This document shows positions 44,714 to 54,548 of a stretch of DNA of 64,000 nucleotides, one piece after another. This DNA comes from Proteus faecis (GTDB taxonomy: Bacteria > Pseudomonadota > Gammaproteobacteria > Enterobacterales > Enterobacteriaceae), in contig NZ_PENZ01000007.1 of assembly GCF_003144395.1 (NCBI RefSeq), positions 124,001-188,000 on the forward strand. Reading direction: 5' to 3'. Under the pieces are notes generated by a model. It was not told the origin of the DNA. It saw nothing but the letters and a program-made list of their open reading frames with translations, and ran no database searches. The position numbers were made by a program, and so were the translations under genes. The number at the start of each line of letters is the position of its first letter. The first letter of the stretch is position 1.

Positions 44714-44772
44714 GGTATATCCTCTTTGACTCTAGAAAGTGCAGAGCAAGCTCTGCACTTCTTTTCTATAAC

Positions 44773-46131
44773 TTAAAATTTCAATGCATTGGCAATATCT
44801 TCTTCACTCTCTTCTTTCTCAATTTCAGTTTGTGCTTTGTTTGAGATGATGACGAAAGGAAGATAAATCAGTGTTGCTACACCCAAGTTAAACAGCGCTA
44901 ATAACAGTGCTGCGATACTGCCGTTAGTGTTAAAGAATGCACCTAACCCCGTTGGCATCGTCCATGGCGCTATATTTGTTACCGGTGGGATTATCCCTAA
45001 GTAATAAGCTGTCACAGTAATTGCGGCAAGAATAGGCTGAATAAGAATAAAGGGAATAAACATCACTGGGTTCATGATAATAGGCAAACCAAAAATAATC
45101 GGTTCGTTAATTTGGAATAAACCCGCTGGTAATGCCAGTTTTGCCACTTGGCGATGATCAGCGCGACGAGATGCGATAAAGATAGCCAAGATCAGCCCCA
45201 GCGTTGCCCCTGTGCCCCCTAAGAAGATAAAGGAGTCTAACATCGGTTTGGCCCAGAGATGGAATGTCTTACCTGCCGCTAATGCCGCTTCAACAGAACC
45301 GTACTCTGTGTAAATCGCAATATTCTCTAATGCCCATGGTGTCATAATGCCACTATCAAGCGCTGTCAGCGCCAGTGAGCCATGAATACCAAAGAACCAT
45401 AACAATGATGTGAAGATAACATACGCCCAACCCACTACTGAGCCTAATGAGGCTAAAGGCGTTGAGATAGAGTCTAAAATAACTTGGTGGAAATGTGTCT
45501 CATAATGTCCTAATCCCCACGAAACAATTCCCATAACAGATAAGATAATAAAACCAGGGATTAAGGCTGAAAATGAACGTGAAACAGAAACGGGTACGCT
45601 ATCAGGTAAGCGGATCACCCAATTACGGCGCACAATAAAGGTGAACATTTCAGCAACAACAAGACCGATAATAATACCTGAAATAACATTCGCGCCCCCT
45701 AACCAGTTGGCGCCAACAGCATACGCCCCACCAGCATTATAAGGTGTGACGGTCATAAACGCAGCGATAGAGAGTAACCCAGCAGCGATAGGATCGACCT
45801 TACGCTCTTCGGCTAATCCCATACCGATAAAAAAAGGTGTCATTAATGACATGATACCCAATGTACCATTATAGACATTCCCCCCAATGGCTTTAAAACC
45901 ATTGAGCGTTTCTATTGTTGATGCATCAAGGCGGATACCTAAAGAATAAAAGAAGGAGCCTTCACCAAAACTAAGAAAAACGTTATTGATAAGTACAAAC
46001 ATTGCCCCTGCAAGGGTTAACGGCATTAAACGAATAAAACCATTTTTAATCGCATTAACGTGAGGTTGCTTTCCAATTTTAACCGCAAAAGGAAGGAGTA
46101 CCTTTTCAAGTGAACCAATAAACTTACTCAT
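44773..46131 (-). CDS. chbC: ChbC chitobiose-specific PTS EIIC
   Basis: 452 residues, as in E. coli ChbC, with about ten membrane helices of the cellobiose/lactose EIIC type. [19 protein letters not shown] carries the sugar-binding glutamate of the family. It imports N,N'-diacetylchitobiose while phosphorylating it with ChbB. The gene follows chbB by 94 bases, which hold an AT-rich stretch of no clear content. Confidence 0.93.
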   Translation of the reverse strand: MSKFIGSLEKVLLPFAVKIGKQPHVNAIKNGFIRLMPLTLAGAMFVLINNVFLSFGEGSFFYSLGIRLDASTIETLNGFKAIGGNVYNGTLGIMSLMTPFFIGMGLAEERKVDPIAAGLLSIAAFMTVTPYNAGGAYAVGANWLGGANVISGIIIGLVVAEMFTFIVRRNWVIRLPDSVPVSVSRSFSALIPGFIILSVMGIVSWGLGHYETHFHQVILDSISTPLASLGSVVGWAYVIFTSLLWFFGIHGSLALTALDSGIMTPWALENIAIYTEYGSVEAALAAGKTFHLWAKPMLDSFIFLGGTGATLGLILAIFIASRRADHRQVAKLALPAGLFQINEPIIFGLPIIMNPVMFIPFILIQPILAAITVTAYYLGIIPPVTNIAPWTMPTGLGAFFNTNGSIAALLLALFNLGVATLIYLPFVIISNKAQTEIEKEESEEDIANALKF

Positions 46132-46225
46132 AGAAAAATACCCTTAAAATGCCGCTAATTGCTCGGCTTGCTGAAAAATTCGCTCTTTGACTGGAATAGA
46201 AATAATAAAAAAATAAAAAATAGAA

Positions 46226-46552
46226 TTAATTTGTTGTTGCAGATGCTTTTTTAATAGAGGCGACAGCGGCTTTTAACACACCTAAGCCATCTACTTTTCC
46301 GTATAACAAAGAATCGATCACTTCGACCGGTTTATTAGGGAGTAATTTTTGGATATCAGGCAACATCCAACTAATTTGTGGACCAAGTAAAATTAGATCC
46401 GCATCCTGTCCTTTTTGTGCTGCTAAGGTTTCAGGAAATGCTTCAATAACCACAGGCACTTGATATTTTTCTGCTTGTGCTCGCATTTTGGTCACGAGAA
46501 GGGATGTTGACATGCCAGCAGAACAAAATAAGTAAATATATTTCTTTTGCAT
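46226..46552 (-). CDS. chbB: ChbB chitobiose-specific PTS EIIB
   Basis: 108 residues from the ATG at 46552, with a GAGGG ribosome site; a TTG at 46573 would add seven residues without support. The phosphocysteine motif is [13 protein letters not shown] near the N-terminus. EIIB size matches E. coli ChbB (106). It receives phosphate from ChbA and gives it to the sugar during transport. First gene of the operon; its promoter lies in the AT-rich gap shared with the siderophore operon. Confidence 0.92.
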   Translation of the reverse strand: MQKKYIYLFCSAGMSTSLLVTKMRAQAEKYQVPVVIEAFPETLAAQKGQDADLILLGPQISWMLPDIQKLLPNKPVEVIDSLLYGKVDGLGVLKAAVASIKKASATTN

Positions 46553-47004
46553 AAAACCCTCTTGAGTTGGCAACGATTTACCCTAGAGATAACAAGGCTT
46601 TCTCTTGTGCATTCATTACTGTGTCAGTACAGAAACCGAAGTAAGATTAAAATAAGGATTGTTTCTGCTTGAATGAAGTATACGCAATGATACTGGCTAA
46701 CGATATTTCTTAGTGGTTAAGAATTGTCTCTCCTTGACCTACTCTTTTGACACTCTTCACAAATTGAGCAAATAATCTTAAGAGTTCTTTCACGTCACAA
46801 AATTTGTTCTTTATTTTCCTTTAATGATCTCTCACAAAGTTTCGCCATTTTAGTCAAGTTAATTCTTTATTATTATGAGAATGTGAATTAGTATCATTAC
46901 TCTTTATGTCTTTAATGGTATTATCGTCTTCTTTGTGGATCGACCTTTAAGCCACCGCTGTAAAGATCCGTGTTATTTCGTGTTGCAACAATATGGGAAA
47001 GAGA
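46553..47004. promoter_or_regulatory. Divergent region between chbB and the siderophore importer
   Basis: About 450 bases without a gene. It contains a probable Fur box next to the plus-strand operon (separate entry). On the minus strand, two TGTGA half-sites (near 46796 and 46836) could be CRP contacts for the chb promoter. A NagC site would be expected for chb by analogy with E. coli but was not identified with confidence. Confidence 0.4.
46883..46901 (+). promoter_or_regulatory. Probable Fur box of the siderophore importer
   Basis: GTGAATTAGTATCATTACT matches about 12 of 19 positions of the Fur consensus GATAATGATAATCATTATC, with the right half strongest. It lies about 100 bases before the first gene of an iron-siderophore importer, where Fur control is expected. 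Confidence 0.5.
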
Positions 47005-47976
47005 ATGTTTAAAAAGTCATTAAGCCCACTGTTTTTACTGCTTTCTTCACTTGTTATCGCAGGTTGTGATAACGCTCAAGACACATCAACAGCACAATCA
47101 GCGGAGAAACAAACTCTCACGATTGAACATTTCCAAGGGACAACTGAAATCCCTGCACACCCGCAAAAAGTGGTTGTGATGAATATGGAAACCCTTGATA
47201 TTATTGATGCATTAGGTGTTCCTATTGTTGGTCTTCCACAAACGAATGTTCATTTACCAAAATTTTTAGAGAAATACACCAATCCGAACGACTATATCAA
47301 TGAAGGTGCATTATTTGAGCCGAACTATGAGAAGCTCAGCACAACAGCACCTGATTTAATTTTAAGTGGTAGTCGTGCTCGTGATGCGTATTCTAAATTA
47401 AGTGAAATTGCACCCGCGATTTCAATGGATATCGATCCTAAGCGTTTCGTTGAAAGCCTAGCTGAACGCACAACAACATTAGGTCAAATTTTTGGCAAAG
47501 AAGAACAAGCTAAAAAACTACTGGCTGATTTCAATAGCAAAATTGATACCGTAAAAACCAAAACACCAGACGCAGGTAAAGCAATGGTGGTTTTAGTCAG
47601 TGGTGGTAAAATTTCTGCTTATGGCCCAAGCTCACGCTTTGGCTTTATTTATGATGTATTAGGTTTTGAACCGGCTTATGTTTTTGATAGCCCTGGCTCA
47701 CACGGCAATATCGTGAACTCTGAATTACTGCTAAAACTTAATCCAGACTGGCTGTTTGTTATTGACCGTGACGCAGCTATTGGCCGTGAAGATTCACAAC
47801 CTGCTAAACAAGTTCTTGATAATGCACTAGTTAGAAAAGTAAATGCTTGGAACAAAGACCAAGTTATCTATCTTGATGCAAGTTCCATTTATATCTCCGG
47901 CGGGATCCAAACTTACTCTCGTTTAATGGATACAATTAATCAGGCCTTGGATCAAAAAAATAAAGTAACTGAATGA
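47005..47976 (+). CDS. Siderophore ABC transporter substrate-binding lipoprotein
   Basis: 323 residues from the ATG at 47005 (an ATG at 46993 would add four residues; neither has a strong ribosome site). The lipobox is VIAGC, with cysteine near residue 21, followed by DN; Asp at +2 suits retention at the inner membrane. PAHPQKVVVMNMETLDIIDALGV is the FeuA/FatB/VctP-type opening of the binding fold, and LSSGSRARDAYSKL-like wording follows. It captures ferric catecholate-type siderophore in the periplasm. The order receptor-permease-permease-ATPase equals that of VctPDGC-type loci. It overlaps the next gene by four bases. Confidence 0.82.
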   Translation: MFKKSLSPLFLLLSSLVIAGCDNAQDTSTAQSAEKQTLTIEHFQGTTEIPAHPQKVVVMNMETLDIIDALGVPIVGLPQTNVHLPKFLEKYTNPNDYINEGALFEPNYEKLSTTAPDLILSGSRARDAYSKLSEIAPAISMDIDPKRFVESLAERTTTLGQIFGKEEQAKKLLADFNSKIDTVKTKTPDAGKAMVVLVSGGKISAYGPSSRFGFIYDVLGFEPAYVFDSPGSHGNIVNSELLLKLNPDWLFVIDRDAAIGREDSQPAKQVLDNALVRKVNAWNKDQVIYLDASSIYISGGIQTYSRLMDTINQALDQKNKVTE

Positions 47977-48935
47977 AAACGTTCCATTTATCATTGGGGA
48001 TAGGGGTTATCGCTATCCTCTCAATGATCAGTCTATTCGTCGGCGCAGGAGATATTACTCCTGCTTCGCTTTTTACTGATCCCGATATGCGCGATATCTT
48101 CTTTATCAGCCGTGTTCCAAGAACTCTATCATTATTACTCGCTGGTGGTGCCATTAGTGTTGCAGGATTAATTATGCAACTGCTCACCCAAAACCGCTTT
48201 GTCGAACCTTCTCTTGCTGGAACAACGCAATCTGCAAGTCTTGGATTATTAGTCGTCATGCTGCTCTTTCCAGCAGCAGGCATCTTCACCAAAATGATGG
48301 TCGCAACTGTTTTCGCCCTTCTTGGTACGTTGTTGTTTATGTTGCTTCTGCAAAAGATCACTTTAAAAACAACACTGATAGTTCCTTTAGTCGGCATTAT
48401 GCTCAGTGCGGTTATTGGCGCACTCACCATTTTCTTAGCGGTGTACTTCGATTTACTGCAATCATTAGATGCATGGACAAGTGGCGATTTCTCAAGTGTG
48501 TTACAAGGCCGTTATGAGCTGTTATGGCTTGTGGGTGCGCTGGCAATCATGGCGTGTTGGGTTGCAGATAGTTTTACTGTTGCCGGAATGGGGCGAGAAT
48601 TCTCCATTAACGTGGGGCTGAATTACCGCAAAGTAATGATAATAGGATTATCGATTATTGCGCTTATTAGTGGTGTTGTGGTTTCTGTTGTAGGTGCATT
48701 GCCTTTCCTTGGTTTAATTGTGCCCAATTTGGTGAGCTTAATAATGGGGGATAATATTCGTAAAACTATCCCTTGGGTTTGCTTAAGTGGTGGGGCGATT
48801 GTTTTACTGTGTGATGTGATTGGACGCCTTATTCGCTATCCATTTGAAATTCCTGCCAGCGTTATTTTAGGCGCTGTGGGTGCTATTATTTTCCTTTTCT
48901 TACTACTAAAGCAGCAACGTTATGCAAAAAGTTAA
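47973..48935 (+). CDS. Iron-siderophore ABC permease, subunit 1
   Basis: 320 residues of the FecCD permease family. It has about nine to ten helices and begins with MKTFHLSLGIGVIAILSM. RVPRTLSLLLAGGAISVAG is the typical permease signature after helix 1, and ALPFLGLIVPNLV the C-terminal coupling region. It overlaps both its neighbours by a few bases. It is half of the membrane channel, working with the second permease and the ATPase below. Confidence 0.88.
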   Translation: MKTFHLSLGIGVIAILSMISLFVGAGDITPASLFTDPDMRDIFFISRVPRTLSLLLAGGAISVAGLIMQLLTQNRFVEPSLAGTTQSASLGLLVVMLLFPAAGIFTKMMVATVFALLGTLLFMLLLQKITLKTTLIVPLVGIMLSAVIGALTIFLAVYFDLLQSLDAWTSGDFSSVLQGRYELLWLVGALAIMACWVADSFTVAGMGREFSINVGLNYRKVMIIGLSIIALISGVVVSVVGALPFLGLIVPNLVSLIMGDNIRKTIPWVCLSGGAIVLLCDVIGRLIRYPFEIPASVILGAVGAIIFLFLLLKQQRYAKS

Positions 48936-49929
48936 TTCATCCATAATTAGCAAATGTACTGGCGCTGTCGAACATAAGAAAACACGCCTCTCACCTATGT
49001 CTCGTATCTGGTTATTATTAGGGGCATCGTTATTAGCTATTGTGCTATTTATGACGATAAATCTAAACGGCAATATCTCTTATATTCTGACCCACCGTGC
49101 TTACATTATTCTTACGATGATTGTGGTAGCTTTTGCCGCAGGTGTCTCCACGATATTGTTTCAAACTATTGCCAATAACCGTATTTTGACCCCATCACTT
49201 ATGGGGTTAGAAGCCCTGTTTGTGTTGTTACAAACCGTGTTTGTTTTCTTTGAAGGTGATATGCCTGCCTCGTGGATGCTAAACCTATCAAAGTTCTTCT
49301 TAGAATCAACATTACTCGTACTATTTTCCGTTGTACTCTACCGCTGGCTGTTTAGCTCTGTACGCTTTAACATCAATTTAGTCCTCATGATTGGGATTAT
49401 TTTAGGAACTCTATTTCGTAGTTCAGCTACGCTATTACAACGCTTGATGGATCCTAATGAGTTTTCCATCTTACAAGGTCGCATGTTTGCCACCTTTACT
49501 CGTGCCACTCCTGATCTTATCTTTTGCTCTTTAGCCATTATTGTGGTTGTTGGTGTTTTACTTTGGCGTATGCGTTATAGCTTTGATGTAATGGCATTAG
49601 GACAAGCCAATGCCATTAACCTCGGTATTAATTACCGTAAACAGACCACTTATATTCTATTACTGATTTCTGTTTTAGTTGCCGTTTCTACCGCTTTAGT
49701 TGGCCCATTAACCTTCTTGGGTTTAATTGTAGCTAACCTGGCTTATCATATCAGTGGCAGTAGCCAGCACCGTTTCTTGATGCCCGTGGCCTTCCTACTG
49801 GGTACTATTGCCTTAATCGGTGGACAACTGGTTTTAGAATATGGCTTAAAAATGACAGGAACACTTTCTGTTGTGATTGAGTTTGTTGGTGGGATGTTCT
49901 TTATCTATTTGGTGTTAAGAAGACTTTAA
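48922..49929 (+). CDS. Iron-siderophore ABC permease, subunit 2
   Basis: 335 residues of the FecCD family. An extra 30-residue hydrophilic start precedes the first helix at about 30-50. VVAFAAGVSTILFQTIANNRI corresponds to the family signature, and VGPLTFLGLIVANLAYHISG to the C-terminal coupling element. It overlaps the previous gene by 14 bases and precedes the ATPase by one base. It completes the membrane channel with subunit 1. Confidence 0.87.
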   Translation: MQKVNSSIISKCTGAVEHKKTRLSPMSRIWLLLGASLLAIVLFMTINLNGNISYILTHRAYIILTMIVVAFAAGVSTILFQTIANNRILTPSLMGLEALFVLLQTVFVFFEGDMPASWMLNLSKFFLESTLLVLFSVVLYRWLFSSVRFNINLVLMIGIILGTLFRSSATLLQRLMDPNEFSILQGRMFATFTRATPDLIFCSLAIIVVVGVLLWRMRYSFDVMALGQANAINLGINYRKQTTYILLLISVLVAVSTALVGPLTFLGLIVANLAYHISGSSQHRFLMPVAFLLGTIALIGGQLVLEYGLKMTGTLSVVIEFVGGMFFIYLVLRRL

Positions 49930-49930
49930 T

Positions 49931-50686
49931 ATGATTGAAATCAGCAAGATATCAAAACATTATCAAGACACAACTGTTCTCGATAATATAACAACAACAA
50001 TTCAACGTGGCGGTATTACTTCGATCATAGGTCCTAATGGCGCGGGGAAATCCACACTACTTTCAGTTATTGGACGTTTACTACTTCCTGAAAGCGGGAT
50101 GGTTAGCGTTAATGGTATGGATGTTGCTGCAACTGATAGCGATGTTCTTGCTAAGAATCTCTCAATACTACGCCAAGAAAACCAGTTTGTTAGTCGTTTA
50201 ACCGTAGAAGAATTAGTCGGTTTTGGACGCTATCCTTACAGTAAAGGGCGTTTAACACTAGACGATAAAAAAGTCATTGATGAGTCATTAGCCTTTTTAA
50301 ATTTGACTGAATTTCGTCATCGCTATCTAGATGAGTTATCAGGCGGACAACGTCAACGTACCTATGTTGCGATGGTGCTATGCCAAGACACCGAATATGT
50401 GATGCTTGATGAACCACTGAATAATCTTGATATGAAACATGCAGTGATAATGATGAAACTTCTGCGAAAAGCCGCAGATGAATTAGGAAAAACCATTATT
50501 ATCGTGATCCATGATATCAATTTTGCCTCTGTTTACTCTGACTATATTTTAGCCATGCGTAACGGACAACTGTATTATCACGGTTCACCAAAAGAGATCA
50601 TGAAAGCGGATATTATTGAAGATATTTTCGATACACCCGTTGACGTTAAAGAGCTCGATAATAAACTCATTGCTATGTATTACTAA
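49931..50686 (+). CDS. Iron-siderophore ABC transporter ATPase
   Basis: 251 residues of the FepC/FecE type. Walker A is IIGPNGAGKSTLLS, the signature is LSGGQRQRTYVAMVLCQD, Walker B is YVMLDEPLNNLD and the switch is VIHDINFASVYSD. It drives siderophore import with the permeases upstream. It is the last gene of the four-gene unit, followed by a bidirectional terminator. Confidence 0.9.
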   Translation: MIEISKISKHYQDTTVLDNITTTIQRGGITSIIGPNGAGKSTLLSVIGRLLLPESGMVSVNGMDVAATDSDVLAKNLSILRQENQFVSRLTVEELVGFGRYPYSKGRLTLDDKKVIDESLAFLNLTEFRHRYLDELSGGQRQRTYVAMVLCQDTEYVMLDEPLNNLDMKHAVIMMKLLRKAADELGKTIIIVIHDINFASVYSDYILAMRNGQLYYHGSPKEIMKADIIEDIFDTPVDVKELDNKLIAMYY

Positions 50687-50712
50687 TTCCATTTAGCTCA
50701 ATTATCTTCAAT

Positions 50713-50752
50713 AAAAAGCATGTTCTTCTTCTCATTAACAACATGCTTTTTT
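50713..50752. terminator. Bidirectional terminator between siderophore operon and smvR
   Basis: AAAAGCATGTT and AACATGCTTTT form a perfect 11-bp stem around a 15-base loop, with A and T runs at the ends that serve both strands. It separates two convergent genes. Confidence 0.85.
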
Positions 50753-51305
50753 ATTGCCCTTTCCCTTGCTGAAGTAACTCTGAACCAATATCTTCAAAGA
50801 TAGATTGCCATTCATTATCATCGATATCCATTAATCCAAAATAACGCAATAAAAAGGTACCTTCTGTCGCTAAAAATGCCAATCGAGCACGTTTTCCGGC
50901 TTCTGTTGTCGTATCTACACCTGCTAATCGTTGCTGATACCACTCTTTTGTACTTTGTAAATATTCAGGCGTTTGTAGCAATGCAGCCATCAAACTCGCG
51001 CCTTTGGCAAAAGAGACTTTATCGTGATGATGTGTGGCGTGAATATGTGCAGTGACCCGATTATCAGGTGAGTTATTATTTTCAACGATTTTTTTAAATT
51101 GCGTTTCATAACTGCCTTCCCAGTGTTCAAACATGGCATCAATCATTGCCTCTTTACTGCTAAAACAGTATTGAACCCCTCCTTTTGAGATCCCCATTTT
51201 TTTGGCAACTGTGTCAATCGTTAATGCAGCTGCCCCTTGCTCCATCACAATGTCGAAGATAGCTTCTAACAATTTTTCTCTATCAATGGTTCTTTGACGC
51301 CCCAT
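50751..51305 (-). CDS. smvR: SmvR TetR-family repressor
   Basis: 184 residues from the ATG at 51305, with AAAAGGGG as ribosome site; a TTG at 51323 adds six residues without support. The TetR helix-turn-helix lies in the first 50 residues: AALTIDTVAKKMGISKGGVQYCFSSKEAMID. The ligand domain follows. It is divergent from the MFS efflux gene smvA with an 86-base gap. In Proteus mirabilis, loss of this repressor raises smvA expression and reduces sensitivity to chlorhexidine. No defect is seen in the frame here. Confidence 0.82.
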   Translation of the reverse strand: MGRQRTIDREKLLEAIFDIVMEQGAAALTIDTVAKKMGISKGGVQYCFSSKEAMIDAMFEHWEGSYETQFKKIVENNNSPDNRVTAHIHATHHHDKVSFAKGASLMAALLQTPEYLQSTKEWYQQRLAGVDTTTEAGKRARLAFLATEGTFLLRYFGLMDIDDNEWQSIFEDIGSELLQQGKGQ

Positions 51306-51322
51306 AAAAAAACCCCTTTTCA

Positions 51323-51334
51323 ATACGACCGTAT
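51323..51334. promoter_or_regulatory. Candidate SmvR operator
   Basis: ATACG-AC-CGTAT is a perfect 5-bp inverted repeat in the short smvR-smvA gap. It sits between the two start codons, where a TetR repressor would control both genes. Assignment by position and symmetry only. Confidence 0.5.
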
Positions 51335-51391
51335 GGATTTATATTGTAGCCGTTAATAAAAATAATACACATAAAAATAACTGAGATTTCT

Positions 51392-52879
51392 ATGATAAAA
51401 GATTATAAACGTTGGATAGTATTACTTCTGGTATCTAGCATGCTGTTTCTCATTGTTGTAGATGTAACCGTGCTTTATACCGCATTGCCACGTTTAACTC
51501 ATGATTTAAACGCAAGTGCATCAGAAAAACTTTGGATAATGAATGCTTATCCATTAATTGTTGCCGGATTATTACCCGCAGCAGGTATGCTCACAGACAG
51601 AATAGGTCATAAAACATTATTTATTAGTGGATTACCGCTATTTGCGCTCGCTTCATTGTGTGCCGCATTTTCACCTACAGCAACCTCATTAATTGCTTCT
51701 CGAGGTTTTTTAGCTGTGGGGGCAGCAATGAGTATGCCAGCAACACTATCAATAGTGCGTCAAGTTTTTAGCGATCCACAAGAGCGCGCTATTGCCATTG
51801 GTATTTGGTCTGCAGTTGCATCTGGCGGTGCAGCTTTAGGGCCCTTAATTGGCGGTATTTTATTAAATAACTTCTGGTGGGGTTCTGTCTTTTTAATTAA
51901 CGTCCCTATTGTTCTTTTGGTGTTGCCGTTTTCTATTTGGCTTATCCCTAAGTTTTCAGGACATGGTGATCATAAAATTGATTATTTAAGCTCAGTACTC
52001 ATTTTAGTGGGTTTGATCAGTGCCATTTATGCCTTAAAAGAGATAGGAAAACCTTATACACAGTGGAGTGAAGCTACGACTGCCACCCTTATTGCCGTCG
52101 CCTTTCTCACTCTATTTACTCTACGTCAACGTAAACAAACTCACCCAATGATTGACTTTAGGCTATTTAAAAATCGTTTTTTTAGTATTGGTATTTTAAT
52201 GGCTGTACTTTCTATGGTGATCATAGTGGGCATTGAATTATTGCTTAGTCAACGTCTACAGCTTGTTGCCGGTTTTACCCCACTTAACGCTGCGCTGGTC
52301 ATTTTACCTATTCCTGTTGGTTCTGTACTTGCTTCGCCATTGGCAGGTTATTTCTTGGTGCGTTTAGGTGAAGTTCGCTTAATTATTGCTGGATTTATGC
52401 TCACTTTAGTGGGAAATCTGTGGTTAATTGCCGTTTATCAAACAACATCACCCATGGTGTTAATGGGTAGCTTATTCTTAATTGGCTTTGGTTTAGGTAT
52501 TATTTTTACCACCGCATCGGCGTCAATTATGTTGAGTGTTGCCGATAGGCAAGCAGGAATGGCCGCATCAATTGAAGATGTCGCTTATGAGCTAGGTAGT
52601 GTGATTGGTGTGACATTTATGGGCAGTTTGATGAGTACGGTATATACCTTAAAACTGGTATTACCTAATTCATTAACCGTTGATGAGGCGGTATATGATA
52701 GTTTAGATGAAGCGCTTATTGTGGCAGAAAAATTGCCAATTGACGTGGCTTCTCTTGTAATATCCCAAGCAAATTTAGCCTTTGAAAATGCCTTTTTCGT
52801 CGTATTAATCGCCACAGCAATTATTACAGCACTTAGTTTGATTTTTTTACCTTATTGCTTACGTAGCACAGTAAGATAA
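51392..52879 (+). CDS. smvA: SmvA MFS multidrug efflux transporter
   Basis: 495 residues with 14 predicted membrane helices (DHA2/EmrB-QacA group). Motif D1 near the start is DVTVLYTALPRLTHDLN, motif A is LTDRIGHKTLF and motif C (antiporter) is GGAALGPLIGGILL. Such pumps use the proton gradient to export cationic biocides such as methyl viologen and chlorhexidine. It is divergent from smvR. The smvR/smvA pair is established in Proteus mirabilis. Confidence 0.87.
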   Translation: MIKDYKRWIVLLLVSSMLFLIVVDVTVLYTALPRLTHDLNASASEKLWIMNAYPLIVAGLLPAAGMLTDRIGHKTLFISGLPLFALASLCAAFSPTATSLIASRGFLAVGAAMSMPATLSIVRQVFSDPQERAIAIGIWSAVASGGAALGPLIGGILLNNFWWGSVFLINVPIVLLVLPFSIWLIPKFSGHGDHKIDYLSSVLILVGLISAIYALKEIGKPYTQWSEATTATLIAVAFLTLFTLRQRKQTHPMIDFRLFKNRFFSIGILMAVLSMVIIVGIELLLSQRLQLVAGFTPLNAALVILPIPVGSVLASPLAGYFLVRLGEVRLIIAGFMLTLVGNLWLIAVYQTTSPMVLMGSLFLIGFGLGIIFTTASASIMLSVADRQAGMAASIEDVAYELGSVIGVTFMGSLMSTVYTLKLVLPNSLTVDEAVYDSLDEALIVAEKLPIDVASLVISQANLAFENAFFVVLIATAIITALSLIFLPYCLRSTVR

Positions 52880-52895
52880 AATCCACTTAATGATA

Positions 52896-52932
52896 AATAA
52901 CCTCACGCAATATAATGGTGCGTGAGGTTATT
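52896..52932. terminator. Bidirectional terminator between smvA and the antiporter gene
   Basis: AATAACCTCACGC and GCGTGAGGTTATT are perfect 13-bp arms around an 11-base loop. It sits between convergent genes and has A/T on both ends. Confidence 0.85.
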
Positions 52933-52952
52933 AACTGCAATATTAAGTGATA

Positions 52953-54464
52953 TTAAAGCGTAATAATTCCTTTCATTAATAACCCTACTACGACGACATC
53001 AAGCAATAATAAAATGGCTAAATAAAGTATCTCTTTTGCTTGGAAAATAGGTTTATTATCATGTTTTTCTTTACGTGACCAAATAAAAATGGGCAATCCG
53101 CAAGTTAACAAAATAGGCACTAACGCCACATACTGAATTTGGCTTGCATACAAAATAAAGAGGCAGAAAATAACACCTAATACACCACTCAATAATGCTA
53201 ATTGTCTTCCCGTTTTTGCATATTGATCATATTGGCGATTAATACAAATCTTGGTGATATAAAGTGTTGTAGTAATATAGGCAGGAACAACCATTAACGC
53301 GCTAATGTTATACATTGTATTCCACGCATTATTAGAAAAATAAACTAATAGCATTGCCGCCTGCATAACAATACTACTTACCCACAATGATGTATTTGCC
53401 GCTTGATTTTTATTCGTACGAGCAAAGACCTTAGGAAATGCGCCCTTTTGACCTGCAACCATTGGGATTTCAGCACATAACATTGTCCATGCTAACCACC
53501 CCGCTAATACAGAAATAATCAACCCAACATTCATTAGCCAATCTCCCCAATTTCCAACAACTTTCGCTAATACACCCGCTGTTGATGGATTACTTAATTG
53601 AGCTAATTGTGTTTGAGGCATAACACCAAAGGGTAATACTGATAATAGAATATAAATAATTAATGCCAATAAAAATCCTAATAAGGTTGCTTTACCCACA
53701 TCTTTCTTATTTTTTGCTCTACCCGATAAAACAACAGCACCTTCCACACCAATAAATGACCACAATGTTACCGTCATCGGTGCCAAGATTTGTGACATTA
53801 ACGATACAGGCTCTGACTTATTACCAACAGTGCTCATGATTTGAGGAGATGTTCCCCAAAAATTACTAAATAATTGGTAATAATCAATAAGAACACCAAG
53901 CACAATAACAAATAAAATCAATGGCACTAATTTAGCAATGGTTCCGAGTGTATTAACAAAGCCTGCTACTTTCGTTCCTGATAACACTAAAAAGTTATAG
54001 CCCCAAATTAAAATAGAACCACAGATAATCGAATTTAAGTTATTACCGTCAGTAAAGACACCGGGGAAAAACTGATCAAATGCATCCATCAAGATAACGG
54101 CAAATGCCACATTACCAAATGCAGTCATTAACCAATAACCCCAAGCCACATTAAATCCAATAAAAGAACCAAAACCCTCTTGTGCATACATATATACACC
54201 TGCCTGAAGGTCGGGTCTTAAATCCGATAACAAGCGAAATGCATTAGCAATAAAATAAACGCCAATACCCGCAATAATCCATGCAATAAGCACAGGACCT
54301 ATTGCTGAACTTGCTGCGGTATTTTGTGGCAAGCTAAACACACCACCACCTAACATTGAACCTACAACAATTGCAATGAGTGCCAATAAGCCCAATTTGG
54401 CACCACTATTTCCCGTTGTATTCGTGGCGTTACTTGATGATGTTATTTCAGATTTGTTCGCCAT
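52953..54464 (-). CDS. ArcD-type basic amino acid antiporter, copy 1
   Basis: 503 residues with about 12-13 helices of the amino acid-polyamine-organocation superfamily. The N-terminal GLLALIAIVVGSMLGGGVFSLPQNTA has the substrate-contacting GSxxGGG loop of basic amino acid/polyamine antiporters. It should exchange a basic amino acid for its decarboxylation product (or ornithine). It lies after the decarboxylase gene and has an AGAGG ribosome site. It is a close paralogue of the gene at 57023-58483 (same helix wording GYWLMT, IWGxNxLVLSGTK, and so on). Confidence 0.85.
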   Translation of the reverse strand: MANKSEITSSSNATNTTGNSGAKLGLLALIAIVVGSMLGGGVFSLPQNTAASSAIGPVLIAWIIAGIGVYFIANAFRLLSDLRPDLQAGVYMYAQEGFGSFIGFNVAWGYWLMTAFGNVAFAVILMDAFDQFFPGVFTDGNNLNSIICGSILIWGYNFLVLSGTKVAGFVNTLGTIAKLVPLILFVIVLGVLIDYYQLFSNFWGTSPQIMSTVGNKSEPVSLMSQILAPMTVTLWSFIGVEGAVVLSGRAKNKKDVGKATLLGFLLALIIYILLSVLPFGVMPQTQLAQLSNPSTAGVLAKVVGNWGDWLMNVGLIISVLAGWLAWTMLCAEIPMVAGQKGAFPKVFARTNKNQAANTSLWVSSIVMQAAMLLVYFSNNAWNTMYNISALMVVPAYITTTLYITKICINRQYDQYAKTGRQLALLSGVLGVIFCLFILYASQIQYVALVPILLTCGLPIFIWSRKEKHDNKPIFQAKEILYLAILLLLDVVVVGLLMKGIITL

Positions 54465-54491
54465 AAAAAACCTCTTATCTCCAGATAATCC

Positions 54492-54519
54492 TATCTGGCA
54501 CTTTAATCAGTGCCAGATA
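54492..54519. repeat. Intercistronic hairpin between decarboxylase and antiporter 1
   Basis: TATCTGGCACT and AGTGCCAGATA are perfect 11-bp arms around a six-base loop. A second, shorter partial copy of the left arm (CCAGATAATCCTATCTGG, 54481-54498) overlaps it. No T-run follows on the minus strand, so it is likelier to regulate message stability or translation of the antiporter than to terminate. Confidence 0.6.
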
Positions 54520-54548
54520 TTTTGATAAAATTGTTATCTCGTTATTGA

